NCBI GenBank assembly: GCA_902478865.1
Contig: CABSNA010000063.1
Span: 1 to 7,467, forward strand
Direction of reading: 5' to 3'
Source of the DNA: an uncultured Collinsella sp.
GTDB lineage: Bacteria; Actinomycetota; Coriobacteriia; Coriobacteriales; Coriobacteriaceae
Length of the DNA stretch: 7,467 nt
Shown here: one piece after another, positions 1 to 7,467 of the stretch
Position numbering within the stretch: position 1 is the stretch's first letter
Layout: each line of letters begins with the position of its first letter
The notes under the pieces: generated by a model
What the model was told of the DNA's origin: nothing
The model's input: only the letters and a program-made list of their open reading frames with translations
The model's database searches: none
Translations under genes and position numbers: made by a program

Positions 1-1844
1 CCCTGCTGCGGGATGTAACCAATGCGGCGGCGCAGCTCGGAAAGGGTCATGTCGCGCACGTCGATGCCGTCGAGCGAAATGCTGCCGCCCGTGACGTCGT
101 ACAGGCGCGGAATCAGCTGTACGAGCGTGGACTTGCCCGAGCCCGTGGAGCCAATGATGCCGAGCATCTGACCGGCATGCGTGGTGAAGTTCACACCGCT
201 AATGACGTCGGCGCGGGCATCGGGGTACTGGAAGCTCACGTCGCGGAAGGTGAGCTCACCGCGCGGCGAGCTGGCCGCGGGCAGTTTGGGCGAGGCAGGG
301 TCGTTGATGCTCGTGGGGCAGGTGATGACCTCATCTACGCGCTCGGCTGCGACCTCGGCACGGGGCAGGATGACCGAAACCATGGTGAGGATCATAAACG
401 CCATGACGATCTGCATGGTGTAGGAGATAAACGCCATCATGTTGCCGACCTGCATCACGCCGTCGGACACGCCCTGCGCGCCAAACCAGACGATAAGCAC
501 GGTGATGCAGTTCATGACGAGCATCATGAGCGGCATCATAAAGCTCATGGCTCGGTTGGTGTAGAGCTGCGTGGTCATCAGGTCGAGCGACGCCTTGTCA
601 AAACGTTCGAGCTCATGTTCCTCGCGGTTGAACGAGCGGATGGGCATAAGGCCGTCGAGCAGCTCGCGGGCGGTAAGGTTCACGCGGTCAACAAAGCTTT
701 GCATCTTTTTGAACTTGGGCATGGTGAGGCCCATAAGCACGCCGACGACGGCCGAGACCGCGATGATGGCAACGGCGATGGTCCACTCCAGGCCGGTATG
801 GTTGGCCAGGACGCGCATGACGGCGACGATGCCCATGACGGGGGCCATCAGACACATGCGGATAAACAGGGTTGCGGCCATCTGGATCTGCTGAATGTCG
901 TTGGTGCAGCGGGTGATGAGCGAGGCCTGGCTAAACTTGCCCACCTCGGCCGGCGAGAAGTGCATAACCTTGTTGAAGGTCTCGCGGCGCAGGTCGCGGG
1001 CGATGGAGCAGGCGGTGCGCGAAGCCACGGCACCGGTCAGGATGGTGGCGACGAGCGACACCAGACACAGGCCGAACATCGTGGTCGCCATGCGGCTCAG
1101 GTAGGCGTTCTGCACGTCGGCGGGGTCGATGCCCTGTGCCTTGTACTCGTCCTGTACATAGCTCACGGCGCGCTGGGTGACGATGGAGCCCGACATGGAG
1201 CCCATTTTGTCTGCCATATCGTTGGCGCCCTCGACGAGCTTGCCCTGATCGATAAGACCGCCTTCAACGCCTAGGCGCAGGCTCTTCATGGTGATCTTGC
1301 CGCCGTCGGCGTCGATCTGCTTTTGCATGCTCTGCGCGGCTGCGGCCTTCTGCTGCATCTCGGCGAGCTGCTCGGGCGTCATCGCCGCCATCTGCTCGGG
1401 GGTGGGCATGGCCTGAGCGGCGCCGCCATCGCTTGCCTCGGTGGACGTGCCGGTCATGTCGCCCATGGAGTCGGCGTCGATGCCTTGGTTGAGCGAAAGG
1501 ACGACGGTCTCGGGCAGGCTCATAATGTCGGCGAGCTTGCTGCCATCGGCACGCTCTTCCTCGGTGCCCTTGTACGTTCGAATGCCGTTATTGTCCGCCT
1601 TGCTAAACACGGCCTCCGCAGCTTTGGCGTCCTTGGCGCTCATAAAGAGCTCAAGGTCATCGAGCGATTCGGCGCGGATGGTGTCGGGCACGGGCGAGGC
1701 GATGCCGCCTTGCTGCACGCCCACGTCGACGATGTCGCTCATATAGGTGGGCAGTGCCAGATCGGCGTTGCAGCTGATTACGATAAGTACGATAGCTGCG
1801 AACAGTGCCAGGACATGCTTTTTAAAGAGCTTGAGAATCCTCAC
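1..1844 (-). CDS. ABC exporter subunit, fused transmembrane and ATPase domains (partial, 3' end outside window)
   Basis: Probable ATP-driven membrane exporter of the MsbA/LmrA/BmrA type; substrate unknown, with a multidrug or peptide role inferred from the MarR neighbour. The first 614 residues are present; the window edge cuts the gene at the Q-loop (Gln-Gln 613-614). TM1 lies at about 8-32, TM2 at 256-277, TM3-TM4 at 331-375 and TM5-TM6 at about 435-495. The nucleotide-binding domain starts near 525, with the A-loop Tyr540 (FQYPDA) and Walker A GSTGSGKST at 565-573. Signature motif, Walker B and H-loop would lie beyond the edge. TM1 and TM2 are separated by roughly 200 residues, far more than the short loop usual in the family. 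The GTG start overlaps the regulator's stop by 4 bp (GTGA) and follows AAAGGAGAG at a good distance, so translation is probably coupled. Exporters of this kind often work as heterodimers; a partner gene may lie just outside the window. Confidence 0.93.
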   Translation of the reverse strand, partial: MRILKLFKKHVLALFAAIVLIVISCNADLALPTYMSDIVDVGVQQGGIASPVPDTIRAESLDDLELFMSAKDAKAAEAVFSKADNNGIRTYKGTEEERADGSKLADIMSLPETVVLSLNQGIDADSMGDMTGTSTEASDGGAAQAMPTPEQMAAMTPEQLAEMQQKAAAAQSMQKQIDADGGKITMKSLRLGVEGGLIDQGKLVEGANDMADKMGSMSGSIVTQRAVSYVQDEYKAQGIDPADVQNAYLSRMATTMFGLCLVSLVATILTGAVASRTACSIARDLRRETFNKVMHFSPAEVGKFSQASLITRCTNDIQQIQMAATLFIRMCLMAPVMGIVAVMRVLANHTGLEWTIAVAIIAVSAVVGVLMGLTMPKFKKMQSFVDRVNLTARELLDGLMPIRSFNREEHELERFDKASLDLMTTQLYTNRAMSFMMPLMMLVMNCITVLIVWFGAQGVSDGVMQVGNMMAFISYTMQIVMAFMILTMVSVILPRAEVAAERVDEVITCPTSINDPASPKLPAASSPRGELTFRDVSFQYPDARADVISGVNFTTHAGQMLGIIGSTGSGKSTLVQLIPRLYDVTGGSISLDGIDVRDMTLSELRRRIGYIPQQ

Positions 1845-2290
1845 TCGGCATCTCTCCTTTCTTGATTGCGGTCGATAATTTCGTTGGCACGCCTTAGAAG
1901 ACGCACCATCTCTTGGGTATCTGTTTCGCCAAGCTGCTCGAGGAAAGCCGTGGTGCGGTCCTCGAATTCCCGACGTTTGATTTCGAGGTCCTGGAATCCC
2001 TTGTCGGTCACTGTGACGTGTACGCGACGACGGTCGGTTTTTGAGTGCTCGCGCTCAACCCAGCCCTTGGCCTCGAGGGCGCGCAGAATATTGGCGATGC
2101 GGGCGTTCGAGACCCAGGCGCGATCAGCGAGTTCGCTCGGCGTGAGCGAACCGCCAGCGAGTATGAGGGCGCGCATGACGGCCATCTCACCACCGAGGGC
2201 TTTGTCCGCAAAGCGCGAAATGCGCTGATGCATGCTGCCAAACTCGGTAAGGAGCTGACGTCCAAGTTCACGGAAATCGGTATCTTCCAC
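1841..2290 (-). CDS. MarR-family transcriptional regulator
   Basis: Winged helix-turn-helix regulator of 149 residues, the usual MarR size. The fold is visible as a dimerisation helix (about 4-30), the HTH at about 48-76 with a recognition helix starting SNARIANILRAL at 61, the wing at 82-97 with the family's DRRR motif at 86-89 followed by a V-x-V-T-x-KG strand, and a long C-terminal dimerisation helix. It is first in an operon with the ABC exporter and presumably represses it until a ligand binds; this is inferred from context. The start is GTG (GTG GAA GAT ACC), preceded by AGGGG six bases upstream; the next in-frame ATG, codon 20, has no good ribosome binding site and would trim the first helix. 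The start codon lies inside one arm of a 15-bp inverted repeat, which suggests autoregulation. Confidence 0.92.
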   Translation of the reverse strand: MEDTDFRELGRQLLTEFGSMHQRISRFADKALGGEMAVMRALILAGGSLTPSELADRAWVSNARIANILRALEAKGWVEREHSKTDRRRVHVTVTDKGFQDLEIKRREFEDRTTAFLEQLGETDTQEMVRLLRRANEIIDRNQERRDAE

Positions 2291-2330
2291 CGAAAACCCC
2301 TAACACTAGAAACTATTTTCGGTGGAAGAT
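2282..2330. promoter_or_regulatory. Perfect 15-bp inverted repeat, probable MarR operator
   Basis: The arms ATCTTCCACCGAAAA (2282-2296) and TTTTCGGTGGAAGAT (2316-2330) are exact reverse complements separated by 19 bp. With a 3-bp insertion allowed, the symmetry extends outward through GGTATC/GATACC. Each arm also contains a small internal TTC-GGTG-GAA symmetry, so each could be a dimer site on its own. The left arm covers the regulator's GTG start. MarR proteins commonly bind palindromes at their own promoters; that this one does so here is inference. Confidence 0.6.
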
Positions 2331-2542
2331 GATACCCCCATACGCGGGCTTCATACAGTAGGCAATATTAAGAGCTCATTAAGACTTAAAAACATTCAAT
2401 TGCTAAAGCGTTTCAAAGAACTATCATGCCCGCGGTTAGGCGAGGGGTTGTCACCACCATGACGACTGGGACTCATATAATCGCCACGTGCGATGCTCCA
2501 ACTTCCCGCGAGGAGACACCTTATATAAAGGGGGATGGAGTC
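2291..2542. other. Divergent intergenic region
   Basis: About 250 bp between the minus-strand regulator/exporter operon and the plus-strand dehydrogenase. The part at about 2345-2420 is clearly AT-richer than the flanking genes. It contains the right arm of the inverted repeat and candidate plus-strand promoters. I could not identify a convincing minus-strand -35/-10 pair for the regulator. In-frame plus-strand ATGs at 2426 and 2459 would add up to 39 residues to the dehydrogenase, but those codons do not look like protein and precede the normal start of the fold. Confidence 0.6.
2400..2427 (+). promoter_or_regulatory. Candidate sigma-70-type promoter for the dehydrogenase
   Basis: TTGCTA (2400-2405) and TATCAT (2422-2427, five of six to TATAAT) are separated by 16 bp within the AT-rich stretch. 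A second possibility is the perfect TATAAT at 2476-2481, but its nearest good -35 (TTGTCA at 2448) is 22 bp away, too far for standard spacing. Either would serve the gene starting at 2543. Confidence 0.4.
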
Positions 2543-3292
2543 ATGGCATTTGACTTCACGGGCAAGACCGCGATTGTCACGGGCGGCACTCAGGGCATTG
2601 GCCTCGAGATCGCCAAGGGCATCGTCGCGGGCGGCGGACATGTCGCGCTCATCGCAAGGAACGCTGCTAAGGGCGAGGCCGCTGTGGCCGAGCTTGGCGA
2701 GGGCAACAAGTTCTATCAGCTCGATGTCGCCGATGCGCCCAAGGCGCGCGAGACCGTCGAGCAGATTTTTACGGACCTGCCGCAAACCAACATCCTGATC
2801 AACTGCGCTGGCGTCATCAGCACCAAGAAGTTCGACGAGATTGATGACACCGAGTGGCGTCGCACCATCGACATCAACCTCAACGGTACCTTCACTATGA
2901 TGAACGCCGTGTACCCGCACTTTAAGGCGGCCCATGCCGGCACTATCGTCAACGTGAGTTCCGTTGCGGGCAAGATCGGTGGCGGCCTGCTCGGCACAGC
3001 CGCCTACGCGAGCTCCAAGGCCGGTGTTAACGGTCTAACCAAGGCAGTCGCCAAGGAAGGCGGCAAGTTTGGCGTCCGCTGCAACGCCGTGTGCCCGTCG
3101 CTTACGTTGACCGATATGACCTCGATTCTCTCTGACGAGAACTCTCAGCGCATCATCAACGGTATTCCTCTGGGCCGCGCCGCCCAGGCCAGCGAGCCTG
3201 CGCAGATGGTGCTGTTCTTCGCTTCCGACCTCGCCAGCTTCGTGAACGGCGAGATCGGCGACTGCGACGGCGGCATCGTCCTGGACGGGTAA
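2543..3292 (+). CDS. Short-chain dehydrogenase/reductase (SDR), classical type
   Basis: Cytosolic NAD(P)-dependent oxidoreductase of 249 residues, typical of classical SDRs such as FabG-like or sugar/polyol dehydrogenases. Visible motifs are the cofactor glycine motif TGGTQGIG (13-20), Arg39 just after the second strand (ARN), which favours NADP(H), NCAG at 87-90 (variant of NNAG), catalytic Asn112 (INLNG), Ser140 (NVSSVAG) and Tyr155-x3-Lys159. The C-terminus ends in the usual DGG-like segment. The ATG at 2543 is chosen because MAFDFTGKTAIVTGG begins exactly where SDR folds begin; GGGGGA at 2530-2535 and GGAG at 2537-2540 provide the ribosome binding site. The substrate cannot be read from the sequence. 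The neighbouring keto-deoxygluconate permease makes a role in uronate/gluconate catabolism (KduD-like) possible, but a terminator separates the two genes and family-wide motifs do not decide it. Confidence 0.93.
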   Translation: MAFDFTGKTAIVTGGTQGIGLEIAKGIVAGGGHVALIARNAAKGEAAVAELGEGNKFYQLDVADAPKARETVEQIFTDLPQTNILINCAGVISTKKFDEIDDTEWRRTIDINLNGTFTMMNAVYPHFKAAHAGTIVNVSSVAGKIGGGLLGTAAYASSKAGVNGLTKAVAKEGGKFGVRCNAVCPSLTLTDMTSILSDENSQRIINGIPLGRAAQASEPAQMVLFFASDLASFVNGEIGDCDGGIVLDG

Positions 3293-3311
3293 TACCCCAC
3301 GACGATTATTC

Positions 3312-3351
3312 GGCGACGGCTCCTGCGACTCGGGACCGTCGCCTTCTTTCT
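3312..3351 (+). terminator. Intrinsic terminator after the SDR gene
   Basis: GGCGACGG (3312-3319) pairs with CCGTCGCC (3336-3343), with further TCC/GGA pairing possible inside, followed at once by the T-rich tract TTCTTTCT. It lies 20 bp after the SDR stop and should at least partly uncouple the SDR from the permease. Confidence 0.75.
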
Positions 3352-3400
3352 GATATAGGCGCGTGCGGCTACGATTCGCATGCATCCAAAGGAGATATAT

Positions 3401-4420
3401 ATGAGTGAATCGACTGCGGTGGAGGCGCCGGCGGCAAAGGAGCCGTTCTTTAAGATGTCCTCCATCCCGGGTGCCAATATTTTGGTGCCGCTTTTGTTGG
3501 GCTGCCTGCTCAACACGCTGTTCCCCGACCTGTTCAAAACGCTCGGCAGCTTTACGCTTGGCATGACCCAGCAGGGTGCAGGCCCGCTCGTGGGCGCTTT
3601 TTTGCTTATCGTCGGTACGACGATTTCGTTTAAGAGTGCTCCTGCCGCCGCTGCCCGCGGTGCCATCATCATCGCCGTCAAGCAAATCGTGGTCGTTGCC
3701 GTGTCGCTGCTCATCCTTTATGTGTTCAACGACAACCTGTTTGGCATCTCTGCCATGGTGATGCTGGCGGCTTGCACCGGCGCCAACAACGCTATGTACG
3801 CTGGACTGATGGGTACCATGGGCAACGAGGCCGAGCGTGGCGCTGTCGCCATCACCACGCTGGTCGTTGGCCCTCCGGTCACGATGATCGTGCTCGGCGC
3901 TGCCGGTCAGGCTCCGATCGGCTGGTCGCTCGTGGGTGCCATTCTGCCGATCGTCGTCGGCATTATTCTGGGTAACCTGTTCCCCAGCTTTAAGAAGATG
4001 ATGGCCCCGGCGCTTTCCGCTATCATCGTGCTCGTCTTCTTTGCCATGGGCTCGACCATGACCTTTGGCCAGCTCATTAATGGCGGTCTCCCCGGTATTC
4101 TGCTCGGCGTGATCTGCTCGGTGGTCTTTGCAATTCCCGTCATCGCGGTCGATAAGCTCACGGGTGGTACGGGTGTCGCAGGTGCGGCCATTTCGAGCTG
4201 CGCCGGAGCCAATGTGGCCACGCCTGCTGCCATGGCAAGCGTCAACGGGGCCATGTACGGCGGCGCCGTGCTCGCGACGGCTACGGCACAGGTTGCTGCC
4301 TGCGCAATCGTGACGGCTATTTTGACCCCGCTGGTCACCAGCTGGTGCTACAAGCATTTTGAGGGCCAGGGCAACGGCAATAGCAAGGCAACGACCGACA
4401 AGGCCGCCGCAGCCGCCTAA
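3401..4420 (+). CDS. kdgT: 2-keto-3-deoxygluconate permease family transporter (KdgT-like)
   Basis: Inner-membrane secondary transporter of 339 residues, close to the roughly 327 of E. coli KdgT, expected to import 2-keto-3-deoxygluconate or a related keto-sugar acid by proton symport. The N-terminal IPGANILVPLLLGCLLNTLFPD resembles the KdgT opening (IPGGMMLVPLFLGAL). LGSFTLGMT, the glycine/alanine-rich helices, the ILGNLFP segment (KdgT LGNLDPE), the DKLTGGTGVAGAA motif and the SSCAGANVATPAAMA segment (KdgT SSSAGAAVATPVLIA) all line up in order. About ten hydrophobic helices fill residues 20-320; the last 20 residues form a hydrophilic, alanine-ended tail. The ATG at 3401 is preferred over the in-frame ATG at 3380 because AAAGGAG lies at 3388-3394, between the two. 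The family is clear; exact substrate is inferred. No KDG kinase, aldolase or uronate isomerase lies within the window. Confidence 0.88.
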   Translation: MSESTAVEAPAAKEPFFKMSSIPGANILVPLLLGCLLNTLFPDLFKTLGSFTLGMTQQGAGPLVGAFLLIVGTTISFKSAPAAAARGAIIIAVKQIVVVAVSLLILYVFNDNLFGISAMVMLAACTGANNAMYAGLMGTMGNEAERGAVAITTLVVGPPVTMIVLGAAGQAPIGWSLVGAILPIVVGIILGNLFPSFKKMMAPALSAIIVLVFFAMGSTMTFGQLINGGLPGILLGVICSVVFAIPVIAVDKLTGGTGVAGAAISSCAGANVATPAAMASVNGAMYGGAVLATATAQVAACAIVTAILTPLVTSWCYKHFEGQGNGNSKATTDKAAAAA

Positions 4421-4458
4421 TGCCAAGCGGCAATCAAAGCTAAAAACTAGCTACGCCA

Positions 4459-4500
4459 CAGGGCGGCCACGGGGGATCCCGTGGCCGCCCTGCAGTTTCT
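4459..4500 (+). terminator. Strong hairpin terminator after the permease
   Basis: A perfect 15-bp GC-rich stem: CAGGGCGGCCACGGG (4459-4473) pairs with CCCGTGGCCGCCCTG (4478-4492) around the 4-base loop GGAT, followed by CAGTTTCT. The T-tract is short, but stem stability and position, 38 bp after the permease stop, make termination the best reading. Confidence 0.75.
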
Positions 4501-4886
4501 GTAGGGTCTCTGAGACACTTTACCCTGCTAAAGCTGGCATAACAGCTAGAGCGAACGTCGTACAAAGGCAAGGAAAAATAACATACAAATCGGTGAACGG
4601 TAGTTGTTCGCGCTCGCATTTCCTGCGGGTTTGTAAAAAACGCCCTTATGATATAAAAAAAGAAACATATAACAGCCCAGATGGAGAGGGTCGCTATGTT
4701 ATCCTTCTTAGACGGGTGAAATCTTGGGTTTTGGGTTGTAGTTCCAAGGTGGACAAACGTTTTCTCTGCACCAGCGTGTGGTGAAGAACGGAAGAAGCCG
4801 GTAGTGCAAGCCGAACATTCAAGAATTCAATAAGCAGCGGTGTGAGAGAGCGCCGCATTACACGTAACTAGGAGCGTGGTTACACA
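4501..4886 (+). other. Long leader/intergenic region upstream of pyruvate formate-lyase
   Basis: About 390 bp without a convincing gene, AT-rich in the 4560-4760 part. It contains an 11-bp palindrome GTCTC-T-GAGAC (4506-4516), a promoter-like element at 4631-4657, a possible seven-codon leader ORF at 4696-4719 and a small CACCA/TGGTG hairpin near 4770. The core enzyme's ribosome binding site AGGAG (4870-4874) lies in the loop of a weak GTAAC/GTTAC hairpin and is 12 bases from the ATG, a long spacing. I found no clear FNR box (TTGAT-N4-ATCAA) or Rex box. Confidence 0.6.
4631..4657 (+). promoter_or_regulatory. Candidate promoter of the pyruvate formate-lyase genes
   Basis: Extended -10 element TGA-TATAAA (4649-4657) with a weak -35 TTGTAA (4631-4636) at 15-bp spacing. 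Transcription would start near 4664, leaving a leader of about 220 nt. The element sits in the most AT-rich part of the leader. Confidence 0.4.
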
Positions 4887-6938
<2,052 letters not shown>

Positions 6939-6939
6939 C

Positions 6940-6964
6940 TATTGTTAGTGCTATACTAACAATA
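6940..6964. promoter_or_regulatory. 10-bp-arm palindrome overlapping an extended -10 element
   Basis: TATTGTTAGT (6940-6949) and ACTAACAATA (6955-6964) are perfect reverse complements around GCTAT. The sequence TGC-TATACT (6949-6957) inside it is an extended -10 promoter match on the plus strand, though no good -35 is present. It begins two bases after the core's stop codon and is AT-rich against GC-rich surroundings. It could be an operator over an internal promoter, or an RNA hairpin between the two cistrons. Confidence 0.5.
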
Positions 6965-6980
6965 ACGATTACTGATTAGC

Positions 6981-7000
6981 GCGCCGGTTTCGGCCGGCGC
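6981..7000 (+). repeat. GC-rich intercistronic hairpin
   Basis: GCGCCGG (6981-6987) pairs with CCGGCGC (6994-7000) around a 6-base loop, 10 bases before the ribosome binding site of the radical-domain gene. No T-tract follows, so it is unlikely to be a full terminator. It may act as an mRNA stability or processing element that sets the ratio of the two subunits. Confidence 0.55.
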
Positions 7001-7023
7001 CTATCAATCGAAGGAGACACATT

Positions 7024-7275
7024 ATGAAGGTTTCTGAAGTTTCCGAGACTCAGGCCGATAACCTGGTCCACATGCTCGACGCTTACGCCGAGAAGGGTGG
7101 CCACCACCTGAACATCAACGTCTTCAACCGTGAGACGCTGCTCGACGCTCAGGCTCACCCCGAGAAGTATCCGCAGCTGACCATCCGCGTTTCCGGCTAT
7201 GCCGTGAACTTCCACACGCTCACCAAGGAGCAGCAGGACGAGGTCATTGCGCGTACCTTCCACGACAAGTTCTAA
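7024..7275 (+). CDS. grcA: Stand-alone glycyl radical domain of pyruvate formate-lyase (GrcA/YfiD-like)
   Basis: An 83-residue protein that matches the C-terminal end of PflB. GGHHLNINVFNRETLLDA corresponds to GGQHLNVNVMNREMLLDA, and PEKYPQLTIRVSGYAV is almost identical to E. coli PflB. Gly58 in RVSGYAV (codon at 7195) is the expected radical-bearing glycine; the C-terminus EQQDEVIARTF matches the enzyme's last helix. It supplies the domain missing from the preceding core protein and presumably assembles with it to form active enzyme; radical installation would need a radical-SAM activase not present here. It is shorter than E. coli GrcA (127 residues) and lacks that protein's N-terminal extension. 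The ATG at 7024 has AAGGAG at 7011-7016, a 7-base spacer, so it is independently translated. It lies 85 bp after the core gene in a different frame. Confidence 0.93.
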   Translation: MKVSEVSETQADNLVHMLDAYAEKGGHHLNINVFNRETLLDAQAHPEKYPQLTIRVSGYAVNFHTLTKEQQDEVIARTFHDKF

Positions 7276-7343
7276 AGGGACTCAACTCCCGCAGGATCGC
7301 CGGGGCTGTTTGGGCTACCTCCCAAAACGTCCTCGGACATGTC

Positions 7344-7380
7344 GGAAGCCCCGCTGCGCGCTACGCGCGGCGGGGCTTCC
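7344..7380 (+). terminator. Long-stem terminator after the split pyruvate formate-lyase genes
   Basis: GGAAGCCCCGC (7344-7354) pairs with GCGGGGCTTCC (7370-7380); a T-G wobble and an inner GCGCG/CGCGC stem extend this to a continuous 17-bp stem with a CTA loop. The following TCCGTCCT is only mildly T-rich. The position between converging genes suggests it ends transcription from both sides. A smaller TTTGGG/CCCAAA hairpin (7309-7326) precedes it. Confidence 0.7.
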
Positions 7381-7395
7381 TCCGTCCTGACGCTC

Positions 7396-7467
7396 CTATT
7401 TGGCAAGGTGTCTTTTAGAATCCATTTTGCGCTCGGCCTCGAAGGCCTGCCTGTCCCAATCGAGCGG
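7396..7467 (-). CDS. 3' end of a converging minus-strand gene (partial, function unknown)
   Basis: An open minus-strand frame enters from the right edge and ends with TAG at 7396-7398, 15 bp from the shared terminator. The 23 visible residues are charged and helical in character (starting PLDWDRQAFEAER, ending DSKRHLAK). Placement of the stop just short of the hairpin is what a real gene end would look like, and the other two minus-strand frames fit less well. No family can be assigned from this fragment. Confidence 0.4.
   Translation of the reverse strand, partial: PLDWDRQAFEAERKMDSKRHLAK

Noticed and set aside
177..1274. A 365-codon plus-strand frame opposite the ABC exporter
   Set aside because: His/Asp/Gly-rich shadow of the minus-strand transporter, whose Walker A and membrane helices are unambiguous.
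2426..2542. N-terminal extension of the SDR from the in-frame ATG at 2426
   Set aside because: The extra 39 residues precede the normal SDR start, lack a ribosome binding site and overlap promoter-like sequence; the ATG at 2543 fits the fold.
3361..3383. Hairpin GCGTGCG/CGCATGC just before the permease ribosome binding site
   Set aside because: Only 7 bp with one wobble pair and a 9-base loop; too weak to call a regulatory element.
3035..4426. A 463-codon minus-strand frame opposite the SDR end and the permease
   Set aside because: Composition dominated by Arg, His, Asp and Gly, as expected from the antisense of GC-rich membrane-protein codons; the permease on the plus strand explains the openness.
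4359..4784. A 141-codon plus-strand frame overlapping the permease end and the leader
   Set aside because: It begins inside the permease in another frame, crosses the permease terminator, and has no ribosome binding site or recognisable domain.
6940..6964. Resemblance of the palindrome (TTGT...ACAA ends) to a Rex operator
   Set aside because: Rex sites read TTGTGAA-N4-TTCACAA over 18 bp; here the spacing is three bases longer and the inner bases differ.

Overview
The window looks like a chromosomal segment from a GC-rich, anaerobic, fermentative bacterium. Gene content (oxygen-sensitive pyruvate formate-lyase, a keto-deoxysugar permease, a MarR-linked multidrug exporter), GTG starts and strongly C-ending codons in the highly expressed gene all fit a gut Coriobacteriia (Collinsella-like) genome. 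That assignment is an impression from protein style, not a database result.

Layout. Positions 1-2290 (minus strand) hold an operon. A MarR-family regulator overlaps by 4 bp a large ABC exporter subunit (transmembrane domain plus the first part of the ATPase domain), which runs off the left edge. The exporter has an unusually long, low-complexity insert between TM1 and TM2. A perfect 15-bp inverted repeat sits across the regulator's GTG start and is the likely autoregulatory operator. Positions 2291-2542 are a divergent intergenic region with candidate promoters for the plus-strand genes. Positions 2543-3292 encode a short-chain dehydrogenase/reductase ending in an intrinsic terminator. Positions 3401-4420 encode a KdgT-family 2-keto-3-deoxygluconate permease, also followed by a strong hairpin. 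Positions 4421-4886 are a long gene-free leader in front of pyruvate formate-lyase.

The most interesting part is 4887-7275. Pyruvate formate-lyase is encoded in two pieces. The 683-residue core carries the Cys-Cys active site but no glycyl radical domain. A separate 83-residue gene with its own ribosome binding site carries the RVSGYAV glycyl radical loop. The 85-bp gap is not a simple frameshift. It holds a perfect 10-bp-arm palindrome overlapping an extended -10 promoter-like sequence, then a GC-rich hairpin, then a good Shine-Dalgarno. This suggests that the oxygen-sensitive radical subunit can be expressed, and perhaps replaced, independently of the core. A long-stem terminator follows, and the last 72 bases look like the 3' end of a converging minus-strand gene. 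No pyruvate formate-lyase activase is visible in the window.
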